Source: Pseudomonas resinovorans NBRC 106553 (GTDB taxonomy: Bacteria > Pseudomonadota > Gammaproteobacteria > Pseudomonadales > Pseudomonadaceae). From it: a stretch of DNA of 64,000 nt. The stretch lies in the NCBI RefSeq assembly GCF_000412695.1, contig NC_021499.1, positions 3,472,001 through 3,536,000 on the forward strand, written 5' to 3'. Of the stretch, positions 51,025 through 60,049 are shown piece by piece. A program made the position numbers and the translations under genes. The notes beneath the pieces were generated by a model, which worked only from the letters and a program-made list of their open reading frames with translations, was not told where the DNA came from and did no database searches. Position 1 is the stretch's first letter. Each line of letters begins with the position of its first letter.

Positions 51025-54000
51025 ATGAACTTCTCGCAATTCTTCATCCTGCGGCCGATCTTCGCCGCCGTGCTGTCGCTGCTGATCCTGATCGGCGGTG
51101 CCATCTCGCTGTTCCAGCTGCCCATCAGCGAATACCCGGAAGTGGTACCGCCCACCGTGGTCGTACGCGCCAACTTCCCCGGCGCCAACCCCAAGGTGAT
51201 CGGTGAAACCGTCGCCTCGCCGCTGGAACAGGCCATCGTCGGCGTGGAAGGCATGCTCTACATGTCCTCCCAGGCCACCAACGACGGCCGGCTGACCCTG
51301 ACCATCACCTTCGCCCTGGGCACTGACCTCGACAACGCCCAGGTGCAGGTGCAGAACCGCGTGACCCGCACCGAGCCCAAGCTGCCGGAAGAGGTGACCC
51401 GGATCGGCATCACCGTGGACAAGGCCTCCCCCGACCTGACCATGGTGGTCCACCTGACCTCGCCGGATAACCGCTACGACATGCTCTACCTGTCCAACTA
51501 CGCCGCGCTCAACGTCAAGGACGAGCTGGCGCGCCTGGACGGCGTGGGCGATGTGCAGCTGTTCGGCATGGGCGACTACTCCCTGCGGGTCTGGCTCGAT
51601 CCGAACAAGGTGGCCTCGCGCAACCTCACCGCCACCGACGTGGTCAACGCCATCCGCGAGCAGAACCGCCAGGTGGCGGCCGGTGCCCTCGGCGCCCCGC
51701 CGTCGAACGCCGGCAACAGCTTCCAGCTCTCGATCAACACCCAGGGTCGCCTGGTCACCGAAGAAGAGTTCGAGAACATCGTCATCCGTGCCGGCGAAGA
51801 CGGCGAGATCACCCGCCTGAAGGACATCGCACGGGTCGAGCTGGGTTCCAGCCAGTACGCCCTGCGCTCGCTGCTGAACAACCAGCCGGCGGTAGCCATC
51901 CCGGTGTTCCAGCGCCCCGGTTCCAATGCCATCGAGATCTCCGACGCCGTGCGTGAGCGCATGGCCGAGCTGAAGCAGGGCTTCCCCCAGGGCATGGACT
52001 ACGAAATCGTCTATGACCCGACCATCTTCGTGCGCGGCTCCATCGAGGCGGTGGTCCATACCCTGCTCGAAGCCATAGTGCTGGTGGTGCTGGTGGTGAT
52101 CCTGTTCCTGCAGACCTGGCGCGCCTCGATCATCCCGCTGGCCGCCGTGCCGGTGTCGCTGATCGGCACCTTCGCGGTCATGCACATGCTCGGTTTCTCG
52201 TTGAACGCCCTGTCGCTGTTCGGCCTGGTGCTGGCCATCGGCATCGTGGTGGACGACGCGATCGTGGTGGTGGAGAACGTCGAGCGCAACATCGGCCTCG
52301 GCAAGTCGCCCATCGACGCCACCCGCCAGGCCATGAAGGAAGTGACCGGCCCGATCGTCGCCACCGCCCTGGTGCTGTGCGCCGTGTTCGTGCCCACCGC
52401 GTTCATCTCCGGTCTCACCGGGCAGTTCTACCAGCAGTTCGCGCTGACCATCGCCATCTCCACGGTGATCTCGGCCTTCAACTCCCTGACCCTGTCGCCG
52501 GCCCTGGCCGCCGTGCTGCTGAAGGACCACCACGCACCCAAGGACCGCTTCTCCCGCGTGCTCGACAAGCTGTTCGGCGGCTGGCTGTTCGGCCCCTTCA
52601 ACCGCATGTTCGAACGCGCCGGCAAAGGCTACGTCGGTGCCGTGCGCCGCGTGCTGCGCGGCAGTTCGGTGGCCCTGCTGGTCTACGTCGGCCTGCTGGT
52701 CCTCGGCTACCTGGGCTTCTCCAGCACGCCCACCGGTTTCGTGCCGCAACAGGACAAGCAATACCTGGTGGCCTTCGCGCAACTGCCCGACGCCGCCACC
52801 CTGGACCGCACGGAAGCGGTGATCAAGCGCATGTCCGAGATCGCCTCCAAGCATCCGGGCGTCGAGAACACCGTGGCCTTCCCGGGCCTGTCCATCAACG
52901 GTTTCACCAACAGCCCGAACAGCGGCATCGTCTTCACCCCGCTCAAGCCCTTCGATGAGCGCAAGGACCCGTCGATGTCCGCCAACGCCATCGCCGCCGA
53001 GCTGAACGCGCAGTTCGCGGACATCCAGGACGCCTACATCGCGATCTTCCCGCCGCCCCCGGTACAGGGTCTCGGCACCATCGGCGGCTTCCGCCTGCAG
53101 GTCGAGGACCGTGGCAACCTGGGCTACGAGGAGCTCTACAAGCAGACCCAGAACATCATCGCCAAGGCGCGCCAGCTGCCGGAGCTGAACCCGATGTCGG
53201 TGTTCACCAGCTACCAGGTCAACGTGCCCCAGGTGGATGCCGCCATCGACCGCGAGAAGGCCAAGACCCACGGCGTGGCCATCAGTGACATCTTCGACAC
53301 CATGCAGGTGTACCTGGGTTCGCTGTATGCCAACGACTTCAACCGCTTCGGCCGCACCTACCAGGTCAACGTCCAGGCTGACCAGCAGTTCCGCCTGGAG
53401 CCCGAGCAGATCGGCCAGCTGAAGGTCCGCAACAACCGTGGCGAGATGATCCCGCTGTCCACCTTCGTCAAGGTGGAGAACAGCGCAGGTCCCGACCGCG
53501 TGATGCACTACAACGGCTTCATCACCGCCGAGATCAACGGCGCTGCAGCTCCCGGCTACAGCTCCGGCCAGGCCGAGGCGGCGATCTCCAAGCTGCTGGA
53601 CGAGGAACTGCCCAACGGCATGACCTACGAATGGACGGACCTGACCTTCCAGCAGATCCTCGCCGGCAATACCGCAGTGTTCATCTTCCCGCTCTGCGTG
53701 CTCCTGGCCTTCCTGGTACTGGCCGCCCAGTACGAGAGCTGGAGCCTGCCGCTGGCGGTGATCCTGATCGTGCCGACCGTGCTGTTCTCCGCCATCACCG
53801 GGGTGATCCTGGCCGGCGGCGACAACAACATCTTCACCCAGATCGGCTTGATCGTGCTGGTGGGCCTGGCGTGCAAGAACGCCATCCTCATCGTCGAGTT
53901 CGCCAAGGAGAAACAGGAAGAAGGCCTGGACCGCGTCGCCGCCGTACTGGAAGCCTGCCGCCTGCGTCTGCGCCCGATCCTGATGACCTCCATCGCCTTC

Positions 54001-54213
54001 ATCATGGGCGTGGTGCCCCTGGTGCTGTCCTCCGGCGCCGGCGCGGAAATGCGCCACGCCATGGGTGTCGCGGTGTTCAGCGGGATGATCGGTGTGACCT
54101 TCTTCGGCCTGCTGCTGACCCCGTTGTTCTATGTCCTGATCCGCGGTTTCGTCGAGAAGCGCGAAGCACGCAAGGCCGCTCGCGCCCAGCAACTGAAGGA
54201 AGTTCACGCATGA
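51025..54213 (+). CDS. mexF: MexF, RND efflux pump
   Basis: A 1062-residue RND pump of normal length. The first segment MNFSQFFILRPIFAAVLSLLILIGG and twelve membrane helices in the 1+5+1+5 pattern are visible. The proton-relay acidic pair lies in GIVVDDAIVVVENVER. Large periplasmic loops form the porter and docking domains. It follows mexE by 11 bases with GAGGTAGC before the ATG, and overlaps oprN by four bases. The gene is uninterrupted. Confidence 0.96.
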   Translation: MNFSQFFILRPIFAAVLSLLILIGGAISLFQLPISEYPEVVPPTVVVRANFPGANPKVIGETVASPLEQAIVGVEGMLYMSSQATNDGRLTLTITFALGTDLDNAQVQVQNRVTRTEPKLPEEVTRIGITVDKASPDLTMVVHLTSPDNRYDMLYLSNYAALNVKDELARLDGVGDVQLFGMGDYSLRVWLDPNKVASRNLTATDVVNAIREQNRQVAAGALGAPPSNAGNSFQLSINTQGRLVTEEEFENIVIRAGEDGEITRLKDIARVELGSSQYALRSLLNNQPAVAIPVFQRPGSNAIEISDAVRERMAELKQGFPQGMDYEIVYDPTIFVRGSIEAVVHTLLEAIVLVVLVVILFLQTWRASIIPLAAVPVSLIGTFAVMHMLGFSLNALSLFGLVLAIGIVVDDAIVVVENVERNIGLGKSPIDATRQAMKEVTGPIVATALVLCAVFVPTAFISGLTGQFYQQFALTIAISTVISAFNSLTLSPALAAVLLKDHHAPKDRFSRVLDKLFGGWLFGPFNRMFERAGKGYVGAVRRVLRGSSVALLVYVGLLVLGYLGFSSTPTGFVPQQDKQYLVAFAQLPDAATLDRTEAVIKRMSEIASKHPGVENTVAFPGLSINGFTNSPNSGIVFTPLKPFDERKDPSMSANAIAAELNAQFADIQDAYIAIFPPPPVQGLGTIGGFRLQVEDRGNLGYEELYKQTQNIIAKARQLPELNPMSVFTSYQVNVPQVDAAIDREKAKTHGVAISDIFDTMQVYLGSLYANDFNRFGRTYQVNVQADQQFRLEPEQIGQLKVRNNRGEMIPLSTFVKVENSAGPDRVMHYNGFITAEINGAAAPGYSSGQAEAAISKLLDEELPNGMTYEWTDLTFQQILAGNTAVFIFPLCVLLAFLVLAAQYESWSLPLAVILIVPTVLFSAITGVILAGGDNNIFTQIGLIVLVGLACKNAILIVEFAKEKQEEGLDRVAAVLEACRLRLRPILMTSIAFIMGVVPLVLSSGAGAEMRHAMGVAVFSGMIGVTFFGLLLTPLFYVLIRGFVEKREARKAARAQQLKEVHA

Positions 54214-55604
54214 TGCACAAGGCTTTCGCCCCCGCCCTGCTGGCCCTGGCCCTCTCCGCCTGCGCCGTGGGCCCGGACTACAAGGCCCCCGAGAGCGAGC
54301 CCGCGCGGCTCGCCTCGGCGGACGCCGCCCAGGTAGACCGCGCCCGCTTCGAGAGCCTCTGGTGGCAGCAGTTCGATGACCCGACCCTGAACCAGCTGGT
54401 GCAGCAGTCCCTCCAGGAAAACCGCGAGCTGCGCATCGCTTTCGCCCGCCTCAAGGCGGCCCGTGCCATCCGCGACGACGTGGGCAACGACCAGTTGCCG
54501 GTGGTCACCGCCGGCGCCAGCGCCGAAATCGGCAAGGGCCAGCAGCCGGGCGTCACCGAGGACCGCGTGAATGCCGAGCGCTACGACCTGGGCCTGAACA
54601 TGGCCTGGGAACTGGACCTGTTCGGCCGCATCCAGCGCCAGATCGAGTCCAGCGAGGCCCAGGCCGACGCCGCCCAAGCCGACCTGCAACAGCTTCAGGT
54701 CAGCCTGATCGCCGAGCTGGTGGACGCCTATGGCAACCTGCGCGGCGCCCAGCTGCGCGAGCGCATCGCCCGCGACAACCTGAAGAACCAGCAGGAGTCC
54801 CGCGGCCTTACCGAACAACTGCGTGAAGCCGGAGTCGGCAGTGAACTGGACGTGCTGCGCGCCGACGGCCGCCTGGCCGCCACCGAGGCCAGCCTGCCGC
54901 AACTGCAGGCCGAGGAAGCGCGAGCACGCAACCGTATCGCCACCCTCCTCGGCCAACGCCCGGAACAGCTGTCCGTGGACCTGTCCCCCCGGCCGCTGCC
55001 GGTAATCGCCAAGGCATTGCCCATCGGCGACCCCGCCGACCTGTTGCGCCGGCGTCCGGATGTGCACTCCGCCGAGCGCCAGCTGGCCGCCGCCACCGCC
55101 GACGTGGGCGTCGCCACCGCCGACCTGTTCCCCCGAGTCAGCCTCTCTGGCTTCCTCGGCTTCACCGCCGGGCGCGGGTCGCAGATCGGTTCCAGCGAAG
55201 CGCGGGCCTGGGGCGTGGCACCGGTCATTTCCTGGGCGGCCTTCGACCTGGGCAGCGTTCGCGCGCAGATTCGCGCCTCGGAAGCCGACGCCGAGGGCGC
55301 CCTGGCCAACTACGAACAGCAGGTGCTACTGGCCCTGGAGGAATCGGAAAACGCCTTCAGCGACTACGGCAAGCGCCAGCAGCGCCTCGTCTCGCTGGTG
55401 CGCCAATCGGAAGCCACCCGCGCCGCCGCTGAACAGGCCGCCGTGCGCTACCGCGAGGGCACCGTGGACTTCCTCGTGCTGCTGGACGCTGAACGCGAAC
55501 GCCTGGCCGCCGAAGACTCCCAGGCCCAGGCCGAAGTCGAGGTCTATCGCGGCATCGTGGCCATTTACAAGGCACTGGGTGGCGGTTGGCAGCCCCAGGC
55601 CTGA
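54210..55604 (+). CDS. oprN: OprN, outer-membrane efflux channel
   Basis: A 464-residue TolC-family (NodT) lipoprotein. The signal has lipobox LSAC in LLALALSACAVGPDYK. Two OEP repeats form long coiled coils, for example NMAWELDLFGRIQRQIESSEAQADAAQADLQQLQVSLIAELVDAYGNLR and LRRRPDVHSAERQLAAATADVGVATADLFPRVSLSG. ATG 54210 overlaps the mexF stop (ATGA), so translation is coupled. It completes the tripartite MexEF-OprN pump. A terminator follows. Confidence 0.95.
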   Translation: MMHKAFAPALLALALSACAVGPDYKAPESEPARLASADAAQVDRARFESLWWQQFDDPTLNQLVQQSLQENRELRIAFARLKAARAIRDDVGNDQLPVVTAGASAEIGKGQQPGVTEDRVNAERYDLGLNMAWELDLFGRIQRQIESSEAQADAAQADLQQLQVSLIAELVDAYGNLRGAQLRERIARDNLKNQQESRGLTEQLREAGVGSELDVLRADGRLAATEASLPQLQAEEARARNRIATLLGQRPEQLSVDLSPRPLPVIAKALPIGDPADLLRRRPDVHSAERQLAAATADVGVATADLFPRVSLSGFLGFTAGRGSQIGSSEARAWGVAPVISWAAFDLGSVRAQIRASEADAEGALANYEQQVLLALEESENAFSDYGKRQQRLVSLVRQSEATRAAAEQAAVRYREGTVDFLVLLDAERERLAAEDSQAQAEVEVYRGIVAIYKALGGGWQPQA

Positions 55605-55642
55605 TCGGCTCCTCCCTGACCCGGCCTCCCCCCGGCCGGCAC

Positions 55643-55666
55643 GAGCCCCTCGCCGCGGGGTCTTTT
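55643..55666 (+). terminator. Probable terminator of mexEF-oprN
   Basis: GAGCCCC-TCGCCGC-GGGGTC followed by TTTT. The stem is short (CCCC/GGGG plus flanking pairs with a bulge), so strength is uncertain. It lies 39 bases after oprN. Confidence 0.6.
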
Positions 55667-55777
55667 ATTCAGGCCCGCTGGTTGCCACGGCAGCCAACGG
55701 ACCACGTCAAGGATGGCCGTACCGCATTCGGACAAAGCTCTGGATACCCACCCCTTGATCTCAAACGGAGACATCCC

Positions 55778-55969
55778 ATGAAAAACCTTATCACTACCGC
55801 AACCCTGCTGGCCGTAGCCCTTTCCGCTGGTTCGGCCATGGCCTCAGGCGGCGGCGATCGCACCATCAACCGCTACGAAAAGCGCCTTGCCCAGATCGAA
55901 CAGCAGAAACGCGAGGCAAATGAAGCCGTCGCCCAGAAGGAACTCGCCGAGAAAGCGAAACGCGGCTGA
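55778..55969 (+). CDS. Small exported PtrA-like protein
   Basis: A 63-residue protein: signal peptide MKNLITTATLLAVALSAGSAMA, then SGGGDRTINRYEKRLAQIEQQKREANEAVAQKELAEKAKRG, a single charged helix. The architecture (short, exported, GGGDRT followed by a helix) resembles the proteins annotated with a PtrA N-terminal domain, whose namesake in P. aeruginosa is copper-inducible; I am not certain of that match. The GGxDRT core also recurs in the tandem-repeat proteins of this window. AAACGGAGACATCCC precedes ATG 55778. It follows the mexEF-oprN terminator, so it has its own promoter. Confidence 0.7.
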   Translation: MKNLITTATLLAVALSAGSAMASGGGDRTINRYEKRLAQIEQQKREANEAVAQKELAEKAKRG

Positions 55970-56012
55970 GCCACGGGGACAGGGCGGGCCGCCTGCCCTG
56001 TCCCGCGCCGGC

Positions 56013-56375
56013 TCAGACCACGGGAATCCGACGAGCCTGTTGCTTGTGCTCCAGCTTGCGGCGCGCCACCAGCGTCTTGGCCGCCGTCTCCTGCAACGGA
56101 CCGCCACCATAGGTCGGCAACTCGCGGGTCACCCAGTCGACGCCCTTGGCGTGCCACTGCACCTCGCCCGCGTCCAGCTTCATGTCACGCTGCAGCTCGC
56201 GGATCACCTGGCGCACACGTTCATCGCTGTAAAGGGCCTCACGGTCGATGGCCTTGCAGAATGACGCACCGTTGGCGCCGATCAGGCTCAGCAGCAACGA
56301 GCCATCGGGCCGCGGCCGGACCATAACCTGGAGGTTGGGAAATGCGTCGTAGAAGGCAGTAAAGGGCAGCTTCAT
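56013..56375 (-). CDS. DUF3509-like protein
   Basis: A 120-residue soluble protein. The sequence FTAFYDAFPNLQVMVRPRPDGSLLLSLIGANGASFCKAIDREALYSDERVRQVIRELQRDMKLDAGEVQW resembles DUF3509, short Pseudomonas proteins of unknown function; the match is from memory. ATG 56375 follows ACAGGAGTGTCCCTG, a strong ribosome-binding site, and the open frame upstream runs through non-coding DNA. The C-terminus is basic (ARRKLEHKQQARRIPVV). It converges with the PtrA-like gene. Confidence 0.65.
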   Translation of the reverse strand: MKLPFTAFYDAFPNLQVMVRPRPDGSLLLSLIGANGASFCKAIDREALYSDERVRQVIRELQRDMKLDAGEVQWHAKGVDWVTRELPTYGGGPLQETAAKTLVARRKLEHKQQARRIPVV

Positions 56376-56661
56376 CAGGGACACTCCTGTGAGCGTGGTC
56401 GGGTCCCTGTATCTAGCAGCTGCCGTGCCTGAATCGACGGATCGGGCAAAGTTCTTGTTAATCAGCAACATGGCGTGCATTTTCAGGTGTCGGGAGCGGG
56501 CGTCCTGCACGATCCCCCATCCGGCCGCCATGCAAGTTGCACGACATACCCAGGAGCCGGCGCGCCCCTGGCCAACGCCTTGCTTGCCAGGACCGACGAT
56601 TCCTGAGAAAAGGCTGCCCGCAAATGGCCGGGCCCGGCCAACGAACCTAGGAGTACACCCC

Positions 56662-57003
56662 GTGAGTGACGAACTGCAGATAACCGATATCCAGCTGGGC
56701 GACGGCAAGGAAGTGGTCAAGGGCGCCCTGATCACCACCCAGTACCGTGGCACCCTGGAGGACGGCACCGAGTTCGACTCGTCCTACAGCCGCGGCAAGC
56801 CCTTCCAGTGCGTGATCGGCACCGGCCGGGTGATCAAGGGCTGGGACATCGGCCTCATGGGCATGAAGGTCGGCGGCAAGCGCACACTCTTCGTCCCCGC
56901 CCACCTGGCCTATGGCGAGCGCCAGGTCGGTGCGCATATCACCCCCAATTCCAACCTGCTGTTCGAGATCGAACTGCTGGAAGTCCTGACCCGCGACGAT
57001 TGA
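56662..57003 (+). CDS. FKBP-type peptidyl-prolyl isomerase
   Basis: A 113-residue single-domain FKBP. Active-site pieces are LITTQYRGTLEDGTEFDSSYSRGKPFQCVIGTGRVIKGWDIGLMGMKVGGKRTLFVPAHLAYG, including the conserved Tyr, Asp, Phe, Val-Ile-Trp and Tyr residues. The start is GTG 56662 behind CCTAGGAGTACACCCC. No signal peptide is present, so it is cytoplasmic, unlike FkpA. It probably assists protein folding. The GST gene follows after 57 bases, perhaps in one operon. Confidence 0.92.
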   Translation: MSDELQITDIQLGDGKEVVKGALITTQYRGTLEDGTEFDSSYSRGKPFQCVIGTGRVIKGWDIGLMGMKVGGKRTLFVPAHLAYGERQVGAHITPNSNLLFEIELLEVLTRDD

Positions 57004-57060
57004 GCTATCCGTCCGGCAACGGGCACGGTTGACCATCCCCCTATCCAACTGGGAGTTCCC

Positions 57061-57765
57061 ATGACAGACCTGTCGGCTTTCACCATCACCCGCAAATGGC
57101 CCGCGACCCAGCCCGACCGGCTGCAGCTCTATTCCCTGCCCACGCCCAATGGGGTCAAGGTCTCCATCATGCTGGAGGAGACCGGCCTGCCCTACGAGCC
57201 GCACCTGGTGAGCTTCGAGCGCAACGACCAGCTGTCGCCGGAGTTCCTCTCCCTCAACCCGAACAACAAGATCCCCGCCATCCTCGACCCCAACGGGCCG
57301 GATGGCCGCCCGCTGGCGTTGTTCGAGTCCGGCGCGATCCTCATCTACCTGGCGGACAAGACCGGCCAGTTGATCCCGCAGGACGCCGCCGGACGCTACG
57401 AATGCATCCAGTGGCTGATGTTCCAGATGGGCGGGATCGGCCCGATGTTCGGCCAGATCGGCTTCTTCAACAAATTCGCCGGCAAGGACTACGAGGACAA
57501 GCGCCCGCTGGACCGCTACGTGCAGGAATCGGCGCGTCTGCTGGCCGTCCTCGAGCAGCGCCTGGAAGGTCGGGCCTGGATCATGGGCGAGCAGTACAGC
57601 ATCGCCGACATCGCCACCTTCCCCTGGATCCGCAACCTCGTGGGTTTCTACGAAGCCGGCGACCTGGTGCGGTTCGAGCGCTTCCCCAATGTGCGGCGGG
57701 TGCTGGACGCCTTCCTGGCGCGTCCTGCCGTGGAACGTGGCCTGGGCATTCCCAAGCGCGACTGA
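57061..57765 (+). CDS. Glutathione S-transferase (YfcG/YghU-like)
   Basis: A 234-residue GST. The thioredoxin-like domain (about 18-105) has LQLYSLPTPNGVKVSIMLEETGLPYEPHLVSFERNDQLSPEFLSLNPNNKIPAILDP and ALFESGAILIYLADKTG; the Thr-Pro-Asn-Gly active site is typical of the Nu class, whose members are disulfide-bond oxidoreductases. The helical domain follows. TGGGAGTTCCC precedes ATG 57061. Substrate is unknown. Confidence 0.92.
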   Translation: MTDLSAFTITRKWPATQPDRLQLYSLPTPNGVKVSIMLEETGLPYEPHLVSFERNDQLSPEFLSLNPNNKIPAILDPNGPDGRPLALFESGAILIYLADKTGQLIPQDAAGRYECIQWLMFQMGGIGPMFGQIGFFNKFAGKDYEDKRPLDRYVQESARLLAVLEQRLEGRAWIMGEQYSIADIATFPWIRNLVGFYEAGDLVRFERFPNVRRVLDAFLARPAVERGLGIPKRD

Positions 57766-57779
57766 GCCCGCGCTTGTCT

Positions 57780-57867
57780 TTAGGGGCGATTTCAATCGCC
57801 AAAGGGCTGCGCAGCAGCCCCCCTGGGGCAGGCCTTCGGCCTGCTTGGCGAATTAATTCGCCCCTAC
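57780..57867. repeat. REP-like element overlapping a stop codon
   Basis: TAGGGGCGATTTCAATCGCC pairs with GGCGAATTAATTCGCCCCTA; GGCTGCGCAGCAGCC lies inside. The minus-strand TAG at 57864-57866 is the stop codon of the neighbouring gene. Confidence 0.83.
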
Positions 57868-58454
57868 AACTCCCCCTTTGCCCGCAACGCCTTGGTCACC
57901 TTCGTCTGCACCTCGTAGGCCGGCGCTTCCACGCTGTCAGGGTCCTCGGCATAGCGCGCCGCGAAACCTTCCACACCCCATTCCCGGTACTGCTGCACGT
58001 GCTTCAACTCGTGGGCCCAGAGCGCCACGTCCCGCAACGCCCCTTCGCGGTCTCGGAACAAGATCACGTCCACCAGGGTCACGGCCTTGACGTCCGGGTC
58101 GTTGAGCATCGCACTGGCGGTGCCCAGCTCGCTGCTGTCGCCGATCCGGTAGTGCACTTCGTCCAGCAGGCTGGCGTCGTAGTAAGGCGCGAGCTGGTCG
58201 CGGATGGCCGTCGGGATCGCTTCCACGCCGCTGGCCAGGGCATCCGTGCGGGCCTGGACTATCCATTGCTGCAAGGCCCCGGCGGCCACCTGGCTCACTT
58301 CCCCGGGTAACGGGCCTAGCACCTCCCGCGCATCAGGCAGGCAGATGCAGCCGCTCACGCAGACCTCGTACTGCCCCGACGGGCAGCCATGGGCGGGCAG
58401 TCCCAGGCAACCCGTGAGCAACGCCAACGCACCACTGGCAAGCCGGTTGGCCAT
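57864..58454 (-). CDS. DUF4157-like exported protein
   Basis: A 196-residue protein with a signal peptide (MANRLASGALALLTGCLGLPAHG; LTGC may be a lipobox). A Cys-rich start (GCPSGQYEVCVSGCICLPDA) precedes a domain with DVALWAHELKHVQQYREWGVEGFAARYAEDPDSVEAPAYE. The HELKH motif is a zinc-protease type HExxH, and the downstream Glu could be the third ligand; DUF4157 proteins share this pattern. Enzymatic activity is not established for this family. ATG 58454 follows GGGGAGGGCCGG. Confidence 0.75.
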   Translation of the reverse strand: MANRLASGALALLTGCLGLPAHGCPSGQYEVCVSGCICLPDAREVLGPLPGEVSQVAAGALQQWIVQARTDALASGVEAIPTAIRDQLAPYYDASLLDEVHYRIGDSSELGTASAMLNDPDVKAVTLVDVILFRDREGALRDVALWAHELKHVQQYREWGVEGFAARYAEDPDSVEAPAYEVQTKVTKALRAKGEL

Positions 58455-58598
58455 CCGGCCCTCCCCTGCAAGTACGGACTCGTCAGCATCAGACAACGGG
58501 CCCTGGCCGATGGCGCCAGCGATCCGCCCAGTGGTCCCGTATCGGCCCGGTGGGTAGCTCTGCTAACGTGACACCGGCGCATTCGCGGAAGGGAATTC

Positions 58599-60026
58599 AT
58601 GCTCACATTCATCCAGAACCACCCCCTGGTTTTCAGCGGCGTGCTGATCCTGCTCGACCTGACGGTGTGGCGCATCATTCCCTCGGAGCAACGCACCTTG
58701 CGGGTGCTGTGCCGCGTGGGCTTCTTCGTGCTGTTCAGCACACTGATCATCAACGCCGGCATGAACCCCATGCAGCCGCCGCCCTGGCCGGATGCCACCC
58801 TCAACCTGGTGGCCACCGCGCTGGAAATCGGCTGGTGGCTGTTCGGCGCGCGCACCGTCACCGTGGCGCTGGGCCTGCTGATGCCGCGCATCGGCCATGC
58901 CGGCCGGCTGTTGCAGGACGTGCTGGGGGCCATGATCTTCCTGGTGGCGGTGGTCGCCGCGGCGGCCTATGTCCTGCAGTTGCCGGTGAAGGGCCTGCTG
59001 GCCACCTCCGGGGTCATGGCCATCGTCATCGGCCTCGCGCTGCAGAGCACCCTGAGCGACGTGTTCTCCGGGATCATCCTCAACACCACCAAGCCCTACC
59101 AGCTCGATGACTGGATCTCCATCGACGGCACCGAAGGCAAGGTGGTGGAAATCGACTGGCGCGCCACCCACCTGCTCACCGGCCAGGGCAGTACCGTGGT
59201 GATCCCCAACTCGGTGGCGGCCAAGACCAAGGTGCACAACTTCAGCCGCCCCTACGAGCTCACCGGCGTCTCCATCAGCCTCAAGGTTTCCTCGCAGATT
59301 CGCCCACGCCGGGTGCTCGATGCCCTGGACAGGACGCTGCAGGGCGTCAGCGCACTGCTGGCCAACCCCAAGCCCAAGGTGGCGATCAAGGGCTCGGACC
59401 TGAGTGCCGTGGAGTACGAGATCAGCGGATTCATCCGCACCGGCGAGAACAAGACCGAGGTGCGCAACCTGATGTTCGACCTCGCCCACCGCCACCTGGA
59501 AGCGGCCGGCATCGCCACCGGCGACGGCGCCCCGCCCCAGCCCTGGTCGCGGCCGCGCCTGCTGCTGGAGGAGGTGAAGGTGTTCCGCGCCCTGAGCGCC
59601 ACCGAGAAGGACGAACTGGCCCAGGTCATGGCGCCGCTGGCCTTCTCCGCCGGGCAGGTGGTGCTGGAGGTCGGCGAAGTGGCCGACGGCCTGCTGGTGA
59701 TCGGCACCGGGGTGATCTCGGCGGCGGTGCCCGATGGCGCCGACATGCTGGAAGCCGGGCGCATGGGCCCCGGGGAAATCCTCGGCGAGGAAGGCATCGG
59801 CGGCGACGCGCCATCCCAGGCGCGCTTCACCGCCCTCTCCTCCTGCGTGCTCTACCGCATCGACAAGGAAGCCATCCGCAGCTGCCTGGACGCCCGGGTC
59901 GAAGTCCGCGCCGCCCTCGGCCGCCTGCGCGGCTTCCGCGAGCAGGCCAGCCGCAACCTGCTGCTGCAAAAGCCCCAGGCGATCAAGAAAGGCGGCTTTC
60001 TCAGCTGGCTGCACAAGAAGCCCTGA
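58599..60026 (+). CDS. MscS-type channel with cyclic-nucleotide-binding domain
   Basis: A 475-residue membrane protein. Four or so N-terminal segments lead to the MscS pore and beta domain (LLATSGVMAIVIGLALQSTLSDVFSGIILNTTKPYQLDDWISIDGTEGKVVEIDWRATHLLTGQGSTVVIPNS). After about residue 325 a cNMP-binding domain follows (VFRALSATEKDELAQVMAPLAFSAGQVVLEVGEVADGLLVIGTGVISA, then GPGEILGEEGIGGDAPSQARFTALSSCVLYRI). The phosphate-binding cassette has GEILGEE, but the Arg-Thr-Ala of classic cAMP sites reads SQARFTAL. It resembles bacterial cyclic-nucleotide-gated MscS channels. GGAAGGGAATTC precedes the ATG. Confidence 0.9.
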   Translation: MLTFIQNHPLVFSGVLILLDLTVWRIIPSEQRTLRVLCRVGFFVLFSTLIINAGMNPMQPPPWPDATLNLVATALEIGWWLFGARTVTVALGLLMPRIGHAGRLLQDVLGAMIFLVAVVAAAAYVLQLPVKGLLATSGVMAIVIGLALQSTLSDVFSGIILNTTKPYQLDDWISIDGTEGKVVEIDWRATHLLTGQGSTVVIPNSVAAKTKVHNFSRPYELTGVSISLKVSSQIRPRRVLDALDRTLQGVSALLANPKPKVAIKGSDLSAVEYEISGFIRTGENKTEVRNLMFDLAHRHLEAAGIATGDGAPPQPWSRPRLLLEEVKVFRALSATEKDELAQVMAPLAFSAGQVVLEVGEVADGLLVIGTGVISAAVPDGADMLEAGRMGPGEILGEEGIGGDAPSQARFTALSSCVLYRIDKEAIRSCLDARVEVRAALGRLRGFREQASRNLLLQKPQAIKKGGFLSWLHKKP

Positions 60027-60049
60027 GGCCTGCCGTCTGGCGGATTCTT

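Noticed and set aside
50758..54207. An 1149-codon frame antisense to mexE and mexF
   Set aside because: Same GC-driven artefact; the plus strand encodes complete MexE and MexF with all motifs.
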